Positions 7,372-16,038 of a stretch of DNA of 49,664 nt are shown one piece after another. Source of the DNA: Bacteroidetes bacterium UBA1947 (GTDB lineage: Bacteria; Bacteroidota; Bacteroidia; Chitinophagales; Chitinophagaceae); assembly GCA_002336915.1 (NCBI GenBank), contig DDET01000019.1, forward strand, positions 1-49,664, given 5' to 3'. Below the pieces are notes generated by a model, which searched no databases, was not told the origin of the DNA, and was given only the letters and a program-made list of their open reading frames with translations. The translations under genes were made by a program, and so were the position numbers. Each line of letters begins with the position of its first letter. The stretch's first letter is position 1.

Positions 7372-8616
7372 CTAAACTGATGTTTTTGTTGTTTCAAGGT
7401 AACGGGCCAGGGTACGCACGTTCTTTTCATGACTTTTTACAAAAGGATTGCTCTCGTCCCAAACATAACCGGCCAGTACTGAGCATATTTGTGACATTAT
7501 CTCCGGGTTGCGGTTCTCTGCAAAGAAAATAGTGAACAAGGTGCCTTCATACCATCCGTTCACATAAGTACGGAACACATCTACCCCCTTCTGCATCGGC
7601 TCCATGTATTCTGTTTTCCAGTCTACACTTTCACCATTTAGCTGGCGTATCACCAGCTTAGCTGCCATCTGTGCCGATACCGATGCCAGCGTAACGCCTG
7701 ATGAAAACACGGGATCAAGGAATTCCGTTACGTTACCGGTTAGTACAAAACCATTTCCAAAGAAGGTTTCGGTCGTAACACTCCAGCTTTGCAATACGCG
7801 CGGCTCCCATATCATATCCGATTCGCCAAAACGCTCGGCAAGTTCCGGTTGTGCAGCTATAAGCTGTTTGTATACTTCAGTCTGGTTGCCTTTGTATTTG
7901 TCAAAAAATTCAGGATCCCCAACATAGCCTACCGATGTATTGCCGTTAGAGAATGGTATAACCCATATCCATGTTTTAGGGTCGTGTACGTATATAATGA
8001 TCCTGTTGGGTTCAGATGCAGCGCTGCGCTTAGGATCCGTCATATGGCAGAACACAGCCTTGCGCGGGGGCAGGCTTGATTGCTTCTCCAGGCCAAATAA
8101 ACGCGGGATGACGCGTCCGTAACCACTGCCGTCCACTATAAAACGGGCTTCTATCAGTTCGGTATTTCCGTTCTTATCTTTTACCGTGGTTTTTGATGTT
8201 CCGTCGGCTGCTATCTCGATATTGGTAACCTCAGTTTCATACTCGATGGCCACACCCATCTTTTCACATTCATCGGCCAATGTTTTATCAAACTCTGCAC
8301 GTGGCACCTGCCATGTCCATTGCCAGCCAGGCGTAAATTGAAGAGAGAAATTAAAGTCGCACACCTTTTCATCCCACACAAATTTTGCCCCATCTTTCTG
8401 CTGAAAATGTTTTGCTTTCACCGCCTCGAGCATGCCTGCTTCTTCGAGGGCCTCCATACAGCGCGGCAACAAACTTTCACCAATTACAAAGCGCGGAAAC
8501 AACATTTTTTCTACTACCTGCACAGACAGACCTGCCTTGTGCATGATGGATGCGGCGATGGTACCGGAAGGGCCCGCGCCTATTACCAGTACATCTACTT
8601 GTTTTTTTATGCTCAT
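7372..8616 (-). CDS. FAD-dependent oxidoreductase of the flavin-dependent halogenase family
   Basis: The 414-aa flavoprotein has an N-terminal FAD-binding GAGPSG (13-18), GESLLP (46-51) and a GNVTEFLDPVFSSGV block. Two features of flavin-dependent halogenases are visible. One is WIWVIP at 216-221 (motif WxWxIP). The other is KDGAKFVW around Lys74, resembling the KxGAxFxW block that holds the catalytic lysine of phenol and pyrrole halogenases. A halogenating role on an aromatic polyene head group is therefore plausible. Related cluster flavoproteins may act as dehydrogenases or hydroxylases, so substrate and reaction remain inference. It is the second gene of the operon, 38 bases after the methyltransferase. 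Confidence 0.85.
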   Translation of the reverse strand: MSIKKQVDVLVIGAGPSGTIAASIMHKAGLSVQVVEKMLFPRFVIGESLLPRCMEALEEAGMLEAVKAKHFQQKDGAKFVWDEKVCDFNFSLQFTPGWQWTWQVPRAEFDKTLADECEKMGVAIEYETEVTNIEIAADGTSKTTVKDKNGNTELIEARFIVDGSGYGRVIPRLFGLEKQSSLPPRKAVFCHMTDPKRSAASEPNRIIIYVHDPKTWIWVIPFSNGNTSVGYVGDPEFFDKYKGNQTEVYKQLIAAQPELAERFGESDMIWEPRVLQSWSVTTETFFGNGFVLTGNVTEFLDPVFSSGVTLASVSAQMAAKLVIRQLNGESVDWKTEYMEPMQKGVDVFRTYVNGWYEGTLFTIFFAENRNPEIMSQICSVLAGYVWDESNPFVKSHEKNVRTLARYLETTKTSV

Positions 8617-8654
8617 AGCTTTTATTACAAAAAAAGATACAAAATTGTTTGCGG

Positions 8655-9746
8655 TTACTTCTTCTTTAATTCCAGGATTGTATGACTTAAACCAATATTA
8701 TCAATTTGCTGCACTACTTCAAAGCCTGCAGCATATATTAGTTTCACAAATACCTCACTGTCGTACATCTGGCTATTGCCATTAGCCATCGTGGTGAAAT
8801 ATAAAGAGGTCATCTGCAGGCTTAAAGCTGATGCTTCGAAGCGCTGCCTGTCCCAGAAAGTCTCATTAATAAACACGCTGCCTTCTGCGGGTAGCGCATC
8901 GTAACATTTCTTCAATATCGAAATGATCTGTGCATCAGAAAAACAATCGAGAAACTGGCTCATCCAGATCACATCGTATCCTTCCGGCAGGCGCGAAGCA
9001 TCTTCGAGCACATCACATTCTACCAAGGTCACCCTGCCACTGTAGCCCGCATTTTCAATATTTTTCTTTGCCACGTTGAGCTGTACCTGCAGGTCAACAA
9101 GGCAAATTTCTACATTCGGATCATAGTCAAGACAAGCCAATGTCCATTTACCGGTATTGGCACCTATATCCATTATTTTGAGGGGCTTATTCTCAAATAC
9201 AATAGGCAGCGCCTGGGGAAAAGCATTGTCGGAGTAAAAGTGATCGAAATGAAACCAGCTTGTTTTAGCCGGTTCAGGCAGGAGGGAAAGCCCCTGGTAT
9301 ATGGTCTCCCAGTCGCCCAGGTGGTGCAGGCCTGCAGGCCTGGCTTCCTTAAGGGAAGCCTCAAGGTCTTTTGCACCGTCATAACATACATCGCGCACGA
9401 AGTCGGTGTTCACCCTTGTCATCTGGTCGTTTAGAAAAAAGTGCCCTGTTTTAGCCAGGCAATATTTGTCGTCATTCCTGTAAACCAGTCCTATGCCGAG
9501 GCTTGCTTCCAGCAATACGCGGACAGCATAAGGGCTCATTGCTACTTTTGCAGTAAGTTCCTGCAAAGTAAGGCCATCTCTTCTTGCCAGTTCTATATGC
9601 CTCAATATACCGCTGTCGCGCAGCAAAATAGAGGCCTGGAAAATATAAGGCGCAAAGGCAATGAACTGTGCGCGCGAGATCGCATCAAGGGCAGACAGTT
9701 TATCTGTGGAGAATAATTCAGCTGCTTTCGTTGGGGTGTCAGACAT
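8655..9746 (-). CDS. SAM-dependent O-methyltransferase-like protein
   Basis: The 363-aa protein has an N-terminal winged-helix dimerisation region (LTLQELTAKVAMSPYAVRVLLEA, about 58-80), as in class I O-methyltransferases. A Rossmann methyltransferase domain follows, with motif I IMDIGANTGKWT, an acidic strand-2 end ICLVDLQ, VTLVECDVLE, and the post-motif YDVIWMSQFLDCFSD. It probably methylates a hydroxyl on the operon's product. First gene of the operon, with a -7 box about 57 bases upstream. Confidence 0.88.
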   Translation of the reverse strand: MSDTPTKAAELFSTDKLSALDAISRAQFIAFAPYIFQASILLRDSGILRHIELARRDGLTLQELTAKVAMSPYAVRVLLEASLGIGLVYRNDDKYCLAKTGHFFLNDQMTRVNTDFVRDVCYDGAKDLEASLKEARPAGLHHLGDWETIYQGLSLLPEPAKTSWFHFDHFYSDNAFPQALPIVFENKPLKIMDIGANTGKWTLACLDYDPNVEICLVDLQVQLNVAKKNIENAGYSGRVTLVECDVLEDASRLPEGYDVIWMSQFLDCFSDAQIISILKKCYDALPAEGSVFINETFWDRQRFEASALSLQMTSLYFTTMANGNSQMYDSEVFVKLIYAAGFEVVQQIDNIGLSHTILELKKK

Positions 9747-9802
9747 AAACTTGTTCGTACGCTTTAGCTTCGTATAAGGAAAAGCGGTGATGCACGTGGC
9801 CG

Positions 9803-9839
9803 CAAAATTATGCTATTACAGCCACAATATGCCTCAAAA
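9803..9839 (-). promoter_or_regulatory. Promoter of the ketosynthase/halogenase operon
   Basis: On the minus strand TAATTTTG (9810-9803) matches TAnnTTTG exactly. A TTTTG (9839-9835) lies 24 bases further upstream, a little longer than the usual spacing. The leader to the methyltransferase ATG would be about 50 bases. Confidence 0.5.
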
Positions 9840-9878
9840 TAAGATGATATTTATCAATATTAGCCCCTAAAAAAGAGC

Positions 9879-11075
9879 TTATTTTTCAAGTGAATGAATG
9901 CCATGGAACAGGCGCCTCCAGCGCATATCCTTAAGACCTTCTTTGCCATAGCTAAGCCATACAAACCAGGCCTTGCCCACAATATGATCTTCGGGTACAA
10001 AGCCCCAATAACGGCTATCCAGTGAGTTATGGCGATTATCCCCCATCATCCAGAAGTAATCCATCTTAAATGTATAGGAATTGGTTTGTGTTCCGTTAAT
10101 AAAGACCTGCCCGTTCCGCTCCTCAAATTTGTTCCCTTCGTAAACACCTATAAGACGGCGGTATAAGGCAATGTTCTCGGGCGTAAGCTGTACCGTAGTG
10201 CCCTTTTGGGGTATTGTAAGGGGGCCAAAATTGTCCACGTTCCATTTAAAGTGAGCAGTATCCTGCGGGAAGGTCCACTCGCCTATACTGCCTACGGCCC
10301 CGGCAGGCATTACTGCGGGCTGCAGGGATACTACATGCGGTATTTTTTGTACTGCAGGCAGCATAGTGTTTTCTATCAGCACATCATATACCTGGCCGTT
10401 ATTGCCTCTAACCTCTACATTGTTCTCCTCCAGCGCATCCTGTGAAAGCAGGTTGCCATCTGTTCTTAATAAATATTCTGTTTTGGAACGTGCAAATACG
10501 GGTGACGGTTTATCATTTATGTAAAGGATGCCACTTTTCAACTCCAGCTTGTCGCCGGGTATGGCCACACAGCGTTTTATATAATTGTCCGTTTTATCCA
10601 CGGGCCTGCTTTCCACCGTATATGCCGAGTGTACTGCCTCCCTGCCCATTACGCGGCATTGTATATAATAGTCCTGTTCCGGCTCTTCCTTCATGATGGT
10701 ATCGCCCTCGGGGAAATTAAATACGACCACATCATAACGTTCTACATGCCCGAAACCCCACCAGCGGTGGTATCCCCATTTCACCGATTCGCTATACGAC
10801 TTTCCACCCGTAATGGGCATAGTGTTATGTACCAGGGGAACTGCCAGGGGTGTCATAGGTATGCGCGGCCCGTAAGATATTTTACTTACAAACAGGAAAT
10901 CATTCACGAGCAGGCTCCCTTCCATCGAACCTGTAGGTATGGTATATGCTTCTATAAAAAAGGTGCGTATCAGGGTAGCAGCTATTATTGCAAAAAGGGC
11001 AGCATCCAGCCATTCGCGCCAAACGGGTTTTTTCTTTTTTACTTCATCTTTCTTTTTCCAGAATGCAAGTCGCAT
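9879..11075 (-). CDS. lepB: Signal peptidase I
   Basis: The 398-aa membrane serine protease removes signal peptides from exported preproteins. A single N-terminal transmembrane helix (ALFAIIAATLIRTFFI) is followed by the catalytic serine Ser50 in PTGSMEGSL and the general-base Lys167 in DNYIKRCVAIPGD. The C-terminal MMGDNRHNSLDSRYWGFVP block is also present. It is longer than E. coli LepB because of inserts between these boxes, as is common in Bacteroidota. I chose ATG 11075 (MRLAFWKKKDE), which places the lysine-rich cytoplasmic stretch directly before the helix. An in-frame extension to 11144 runs through the promoter region. Confidence 0.95.
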   Translation of the reverse strand: MRLAFWKKKDEVKKKKPVWREWLDAALFAIIAATLIRTFFIEAYTIPTGSMEGSLLVNDFLFVSKISYGPRIPMTPLAVPLVHNTMPITGGKSYSESVKWGYHRWWGFGHVERYDVVVFNFPEGDTIMKEEPEQDYYIQCRVMGREAVHSAYTVESRPVDKTDNYIKRCVAIPGDKLELKSGILYINDKPSPVFARSKTEYLLRTDGNLLSQDALEENNVEVRGNNGQVYDVLIENTMLPAVQKIPHVVSLQPAVMPAGAVGSIGEWTFPQDTAHFKWNVDNFGPLTIPQKGTTVQLTPENIALYRRLIGVYEGNKFEERNGQVFINGTQTNSYTFKMDYFWMMGDNRHNSLDSRYWGFVPEDHIVGKAWFVWLSYGKEGLKDMRWRRLFHGIHSLEK

Positions 11076-11097
11076 GAGTGTTTGTGTATTAATTTTC

Positions 11098-11105
11098 CAA
11101 AAGTA
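11098..11105 (-). promoter_or_regulatory. -7 promoter element of lepB
   Basis: Reads TACTTTTG on the minus strand, an exact TAnnTTTG match 23 bases upstream of the chosen lepB ATG. It also argues against the longer lepB reading frame. Confidence 0.5.
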
Positions 11106-11259
11106 ACAAATCAAGGTACATTTTTGGTATCCGCCTGCCCGCACAATGTGAAAATATTAACATGCCTCAGAATAAGTAATGACACGTGACATCACGGGAC
11201 AATACATGCAAAAGGAAAAAATAAATAAACAGGAAAAGAGTTCGATAATACGAAACAGC

Positions 11260-11466
11260 TTAGTTCTCCAGGTGATGGAGCAGTACCTCGCGATAGTATA
11301 CCAATGCTATATTAGCCGCCTGAAGCTTATCCAGCGTCTTGTTGTAAAGCACACGCTCTTCAACTATAAGCTCAAGGCCTGTATTAAGTTTGCTCAGATA
11401 TTGTTCCCAGGTCATTTTATCAGTGTATTTGTCCTGGTACACTCTCTCTGCTATCTCTACGATCAT
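11260..11466 (-). CDS. Small hypothetical helical protein
   Basis: A 68-aa unrecognised protein rich in Leu, Glu and Lys, with an amphipathic pattern suggesting two or three helices (MTWEQYLSKLNTGLELIVEER and KLQAANIALVYYREVLLHHL). It has no signal peptide or metal motif. Support comes from its helical composition, the ATG start and an exact -7 element 30 bases upstream. It lies about 185 bases upstream of lepB, which has its own -7 box. Confidence 0.6.
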   Translation of the reverse strand: MIVEIAERVYQDKYTDKMTWEQYLSKLNTGLELIVEERVLYNKTLDKLQAANIALVYYREVLLHHLEN

Positions 11467-11495
11467 TTTAATAAGTAGGTTGGGGGTATTGGAAT

Positions 11496-11503
11496 CAAAT
11501 TTA
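11496..11503 (-). promoter_or_regulatory. -7 promoter element of the 68-aa gene
   Basis: Minus-strand TAAATTTG, exact TAnnTTTG match, within a very AT-rich stretch 30 bases before the start codon at 11466. Confidence 0.45.
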
Positions 11504-11603
11504 AAAAATATAATTTAAAAAATATCATAAACACCAAAAAAGATTTTTTATAATTTTTTTGCCGATTTGTACTCCAAAAGAGAATAGGTCAATTAATTAA
11601 ATA

Positions 11604-12197
11604 CTACTTAGGCAGATGTGCCTTCAGCGATATAATGGGGTGTATCTCCCTGACATCATACACATTGTCGCGCGATTCGTATTCAAAATTCCTGAAAGGC
11701 ACCCCGGTAAGGTCTACCTTAACCACGTATCCGGCATCTGTCCAGGTCTTTATAGCATCTGCTTCTTTCCTGACGTTATCGTACATAGTCCTTAGACGAG
11801 GATATCTCCTCAAACCTTTGCAATCGGTGTTGGGTATTTTTGCATCCATTTTATTACCTGTACCATCTTTACGACTGGATAAAAACAAGTGATATTCCCC
11901 GCTCTTGTAGTTAGTCTTTACTTCATATACATAACAAGTCAATGCCACAACTTCCTTTTCCGATCCCATCCGCTCCATTTTAGCGTGCTTTTCATCCATC
12001 TCCACAGGCTCAAAGGCCATAGTGCTGCTATATGTGAGCTGAGACAGGGTGGTGCTACGCGGGGTTTCGCTGTCCCAGTCGATGCCTGAATCATCCGTCA
12101 GCGTTTTTACCTGCCATCTCCAGTTGCTGCATCCCTCCTGTGCCCGGGTAACACCGGACATTAATACCACAGCCGCCAGTATCATTATCTTTTTCAT
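11604..12197 (-). CDS. Secreted hypothetical protein
   Basis: A 197-aa protein with a clear Sec signal peptide, MKKIMILAAVVLMSGVTRAQ, probably cut after Ala19. The mature part is soluble and rich in charged residues. It has two early repeated Ser/Thr patches, a cysteine pair (one at the mature N-terminus, one in VALTCYVYEV), and the segments DAKIPNTDCKG and VVKVDLTGVPFRNFEYESRDNVYDVREIHP. I do not recognise a family, and periplasmic or surface location is all that can be inferred. I chose ATG 12197 because it begins the signal peptide. The frame extends to 12278 but the added residues would bury the signal. Confidence 0.8.
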   Translation of the reverse strand: MKKIMILAAVVLMSGVTRAQEGCSNWRWQVKTLTDDSGIDWDSETPRSTTLSQLTYSSTMAFEPVEMDEKHAKMERMGSEKEVVALTCYVYEVKTNYKSGEYHLFLSSRKDGTGNKMDAKIPNTDCKGLRRYPRLRTMYDNVRKEADAIKTWTDAGYVVKVDLTGVPFRNFEYESRDNVYDVREIHPIISLKAHLPK

Positions 12198-12373
12198 AAT
12201 TGCCAATTGACAGGTAAATATAAAAAAATGCATCCGTTCGACAATGAAAGAATACGCTTTGGACAAGCATGGATGCAAAAGGATTAAACCATGGCAGCAT
12301 TTTTTTGCAAAAAATTGAACAGCGAGAGCGTCACTAATAGACTAAATTTATATTTCATTTAAAACTCGAAACC

Positions 12374-12750
12374 GTGTTCACATTTAAAAACGTATTCAGC
12401 GGGTTCTCAGTAGATGACTGGCAAAAGCAAAAAAATTCTACACAGATACACTTGGCCTCAATGTAACCGAGGGCCAGATGGGTCTGCTGGAGATAAACCT
12501 TGGCGATGAAAAAAAGATCATTGTCTATCCCAAACCAAACCATGAACCCGCTACGTACACCATCTTAAACTTCTCCGTGGATAATATAGACGAGGCTGTA
12601 GACGAACTGATCGCCAGGGGAGTGGCATTCGAACAATATGAAGGCCAGATCAAAACAGACGAAAAAGGCGTATCGCGTAATAATGGCGGACCGAACATAG
12701 CCTGGTTCAAAGATCCTGCAGGCAATATCATGTCCGTACTGGAAGCCTAA
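12374..12750 (+). pseudogene. Frameshifted VOC (glyoxalase/bleomycin-resistance fold) protein
   Basis: The C-terminal frame (12478-12750) reads MGLLEINLGDEKKIIVYPKP, then ILNFSVDNIDEAVDEL and IAWFKDPAGNIMSVLEA, a typical VOC second half. The first half is in another frame: from GTG 12374 it reads VFTFKNVFSGFSVDD, then diverges and stops at TAA 12464-12466. The C-terminal frame upstream of its first ATG continues the expected AKKFYTDTLGLNVTEGQ. One missing base rejoins them. It is either near 12418-12421 (restoring VDDLAKAKKFY) or in the seven-A run at 12429-12435 (restoring QKQKKFY). The gene is either inactivated, a sequencing error in a homopolymer, or read by slippage. VOC proteins bind divalent metals and act in detoxification or resistance; no substrate can be named. 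Confidence 0.8.
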
Positions 12751-12764
12751 GGTGGTATAGGTAC

Positions 12765-12796
12765 AAAAAAAAATGCTCCCGTTAGAAAACGGGAGC
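12765..12796 (-). terminator. Terminator of the dcw cluster
   Basis: The stem GCTCCCGTT (12775-12783) / AACGGGAGC (12788-12796) is followed, on the minus strand, by A and then nine T (12773-12765). It lies 42 bases after the ftsZ stop. There is no T-run on the plus strand, so it serves the minus strand. Confidence 0.9.
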
Positions 12797-12837
12797 CGTA
12801 CGCAATATGAAATTATAAACAAAAACAGTTAATAATA

Positions 12838-14547
12838 TTAATCTGGCTTCTTGCCATCAAGGAACGTATTGATGGTTTGTATGGAAGCCTGTGCATTATT
12901 TTGCTGGTCGTTAACACCTACGCTGTATCCGCTCAGGAACTTATCGGCCGACGCTACAGAATTATCGAGGTTAACGTTCTTGCGCACATAGGCAGGTACA
13001 TTTTCCACGTCATCTGTACTTTCCGAGTTCTTGATGTTAAAGCTCATGCGGCGCAGGCGCTCAGCACGCTCTTCAAGCGCACGCTTCTGCTCTTCGAAAC
13101 GCCTCTTTTCCTCCAGCTCATCGGCGGTAAGTATATGCTCGCCTATCTTCACATTGCTGACAGGCTGCTGTGCCTGCGCTACAGGTGCCTCAGCTACTTC
13201 TTCATTCTTTATCACCAGTTTCAATGTGCTTTCTTCTTCCTTCTGTTCAGCTACAGTATTAACAGGCTCAACTTCTTTTTCCGCAACAGCTTCCGCTTTA
13301 TTATCCTTCAGCTCAAGCGAAATACGCTCACCGGCTGTAGGTGTTGTGGCAGGGAAGGAGGGCTTGGCATCAATGATAACGGTATGGCGCTGTACGGGGG
13401 GCATCTCAACCATAGTAGGTGCCATAGCATCTGCGGCCTTAACAACAGGTGCAACCGCCGCAACCGGGGTATTCGAATTCGAGAAGGCATTGGTAGTTCC
13501 GAATGGACTTGTAGCACCACCCAGTGGCAGGATAACTTTTTCAGGTTCATTCTTTTTCTCCAGCATCTCGGGCGTAAAATCTTTGTGATTGAAGCCTGTT
13601 GCAATAACTGTAACTGCTATGTGCTCACCCAGTGCCGGATCGTGGCCCATACCCAGTATCACATCGCAATTATCACCCGCCATGTTCTGCACAAAACCTT
13701 GTATTGCTTCAGCCTCATCCATAGTGTGCTCATGCTCGCCTGCAGCCGAAGTGATATTAAGCAGCAGCCATTTAGCACCACGTATATCGTTGTCGTTCAG
13801 CAGTGGCGAATTCAGAGCCTCCTCTACTGCATGCAGCGCGCGATTCTCACCGGTTGCAGATGCGCTGCCCAGGATAGCTACACCGCCATTACGCATAACA
13901 GTACATACATCCGCAAAGTCAACGTTTATCTGGCCGGTAGTGTTTATTACATCAGTGATGCACTTTGCAGCAGTAGCCAGTATGTCGTCGGCCTTTGCAA
14001 AAGCCTGTGTGAAAGGCAGGTTGCCGAATTGCTGACGCAGCTTATCGTTCGAGATAATCAGGATAGTATCCACATGCTCGCGCATACGGTCTATACCTTC
14101 CTGTGCCTGCTTCATACGCTTGCGGCCCTCGTAAGTGAAAGGCATAGTTACAATACCAACCGTAAGGATACCCAGCTCGCGGCATATCTTCGATACCACA
14201 GGCGCACCGCCTGTACCGGTACCGCCACCCATACCGCAGGTGATGAAGGCCATACGGGTATTTACCTTCAGTATCTTGGTAATATCTTCTATGCTTTCTT
14301 CACTGGCTTGTTTGCCTATTTCAGGATTAGCGCCGGCACCCAGGCCTTGTGTAAGGTGCGGGCCCAGTTGTATCTTATTGGGTACGGGGCTCAGCGCAAG
14401 CGCCTGGGAGTCCGTGTTGCAAATAACAAAATCCACCCCATCAATGCCGAGATCGTACATGTAGTTAACAGCATTTCCGCCGCCGCCACCCACGCCTATC
14501 ACTTTGATAATAGACGACTGGTTTTTGGGAATTTCAAAGTGTATCAT
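12838..14547 (-). CDS. ftsZ: Cell division GTPase FtsZ
   Basis: The 569-aa tubulin homologue forms the cytokinetic ring. The nucleotide-binding loops are intact: GVGGGGGNAVNYM near 18-30, the tubulin signature GGGTGTG at 107-113, and the T7 catalytic region INVDFADVCTVM. The GTPase core ends near residue 330. A long linker with TPTAGER and Glu-rich stretches follows, then the probable conserved C-terminal peptide VPAYVRKNVNL, and a further 45-residue extension ending in FLDGKKPD. That extension is typical of Bacteroidota and longer than in E. coli (383 aa). FtsA, which binds the C-terminal peptide, is encoded 72 bases upstream. Last gene of the dcw cluster, followed by its terminator. Confidence 0.98.
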   Translation of the reverse strand: MIHFEIPKNQSSIIKVIGVGGGGGNAVNYMYDLGIDGVDFVICNTDSQALALSPVPNKIQLGPHLTQGLGAGANPEIGKQASEESIEDITKILKVNTRMAFITCGMGGGTGTGGAPVVSKICRELGILTVGIVTMPFTYEGRKRMKQAQEGIDRMREHVDTILIISNDKLRQQFGNLPFTQAFAKADDILATAAKCITDVINTTGQINVDFADVCTVMRNGGVAILGSASATGENRALHAVEEALNSPLLNDNDIRGAKWLLLNITSAAGEHEHTMDEAEAIQGFVQNMAGDNCDVILGMGHDPALGEHIAVTVIATGFNHKDFTPEMLEKKNEPEKVILPLGGATSPFGTTNAFSNSNTPVAAVAPVVKAADAMAPTMVEMPPVQRHTVIIDAKPSFPATTPTAGERISLELKDNKAEAVAEKEVEPVNTVAEQKEEESTLKLVIKNEEVAEAPVAQAQQPVSNVKIGEHILTADELEEKRRFEEQKRALEERAERLRRMSFNIKNSESTDDVENVPAYVRKNVNLDNSVASADKFLSGYSVGVNDQQNNAQASIQTINTFLDGKKPD

Positions 14548-14619
14548 ACTATTTTATTTTGTGGGTTAGTAAATGAGTATTCGTAAGTATTGTTAGTTGT
14601 GAGTTTGTGAATGTTTAGC

Positions 14620-16017
14620 TTAAAATATTTCTTCATCTTCCACATCTTCAAATATCTTCATGAACTTGCCTTTGAAGCCGTCGAACAGGCGGCCAAGTGT
14701 GACCACGCGTTTCTTCTGCTTCTCTGTGCTCTGCTCTTTGTTTATTTCATCAGCTGCCTGCTCTTCCGGTGTTTTCGGCGCTTCTTCCACCATTGCATCA
14801 TTGGTCATAGGCATAAAGTTTCCTCCTTTGCCAATGAAACTCATCTTACCGTTTTCATGGTCATGGAAACCGCGCAATATCAGGCCGACACAGGTTGAGT
14901 ACATGGGGTTCATCAGCTCTTCTGCGAGTTCGCCTGTCAGGTGCTCGTTAGGGTAGCCTATGCGTGCACCCATGCCTGTTATATATTCCGTGAGCTGTAT
15001 AATGTGCTTCAACTGCGCACCGCCACCCGTCAGGATGATACCACCGTAAAGGCGGTTCTCAAGGCCAAGTTGTTTCAGATGATACAACACATAATCGAGT
15101 ATCTCCTGCATGCGCGCCTGTATGATATGCGCCAGGTTCTTCATTGAAATTTCCTTGGGTGGCAAACCGCGCAGGCCGGGTATGGTGATGTAGGCATTTG
15201 CATTAGCCTCATCAGCCAGTGCCATACCAAACTGCACTTTCATCTGCTCAGCCTGTGCGCGCAATACGCCAAGGCCGTTACGGATATCGTTGGTAATGTT
15301 TACGCCTGCGTAAGGTATCACGGCCGTATGTTTCAAAATACCGTCGTAGAACACTGCCATGTCCGTAGTGCCACCACCTATATCCACTATTGCTACGCCT
15401 GCTTCAAGGTCTTCATCATTCATTACGGCAGCAGCTGATGCCAGTGGCTGAAGAACGATGTCCCTTGTTATTAGTTGCGCCTTATCTACGCAACGCTTTA
15501 TGTTTCGTATAGCATTACGGTCGCCCGTTACTATATGGAAGTTCGCACCTATTTTCACGCCGCTCATACCAATGGGATCTATCACATTTGCAGTGCTGTC
15601 CACGGTGAAATCCTGCGGTACGATGTCAATGATCTCATCACCGGCCGGTATATAGGTCTGCCGCTGGTCAGCTATCAACAGGTCTATATCCTTCTGGCTT
15701 ATCTCTTCCTCCGTCGTCACGCGCACACGGTCGCCGCGTGTCTGGAGGCTCTTGATGTGCTGCCCGGCTATGCCCACATACACTTCTTTTACCACCAGCT
15801 CGGGATTCGACTGGATGCATTTTTCAATGGCTTGCTCAATGGAACGGATGCACTGCTCGATGTTCATAACCACACCGTGGCTTACACCGGCTGACTCGGC
15901 GCGGCCCACACCGAGGATTTCCAGCTTACCGTACTCATTTTTGCGGGCGGCAATAGCTACCACTTTAGTGGTCCCTATGTCCAGGCCTACGATAATGGGT
16001 TGATCTTTTTTACTCAT
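14620..16017 (-). CDS. ftsA: Cell division protein FtsA
   Basis: The 465-aa actin-family ATPase tethers FtsZ to the membrane. It has the actin-fold phosphate loops VGLDIGTTKVVAI near residue 10 and IVDIGGGTTDMAV near 215, plus an adenosine-loop ILTGGGAQLKHI. The SHS2-like insert follows the first loop region. A charged linker (about 400-440) leads to the C-terminal amphipathic helix LGRLFDGFKGKFMKIFED, the membrane-targeting sequence. The gene lies 21 bases after ftsQ in the dcw cluster. Confidence 0.97.
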   Translation of the reverse strand: MSKKDQPIIVGLDIGTTKVVAIAARKNEYGKLEILGVGRAESAGVSHGVVMNIEQCIRSIEQAIEKCIQSNPELVVKEVYVGIAGQHIKSLQTRGDRVRVTTEEEISQKDIDLLIADQRQTYIPAGDEIIDIVPQDFTVDSTANVIDPIGMSGVKIGANFHIVTGDRNAIRNIKRCVDKAQLITRDIVLQPLASAAAVMNDEDLEAGVAIVDIGGGTTDMAVFYDGILKHTAVIPYAGVNITNDIRNGLGVLRAQAEQMKVQFGMALADEANANAYITIPGLRGLPPKEISMKNLAHIIQARMQEILDYVLYHLKQLGLENRLYGGIILTGGGAQLKHIIQLTEYITGMGARIGYPNEHLTGELAEELMNPMYSTCVGLILRGFHDHENGKMSFIGKGGNFMPMTNDAMVEEAPKTPEEQAADEINKEQSTEKQKKRVVTLGRLFDGFKGKFMKIFEDVEDEEIF

Positions 16018-16038
16018 ATTGCGTTGCGTTTAAGCAGG

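Noticed and set aside
11186..11197. Palindrome CGTGACATCACG upstream of lepB as a CRP/FNR-type site
   Set aside because: The arms are short, the spacing does not fit the TGTGA-N6-TCACA pattern, and no second copy or matching regulator is seen.
12877..14586. A 569-codon open frame on the plus strand
   Set aside because: It lies exactly antisense to ftsZ; its predicted product is Cys/His/Tyr-rich without domains, as expected from the complement of a real gene.
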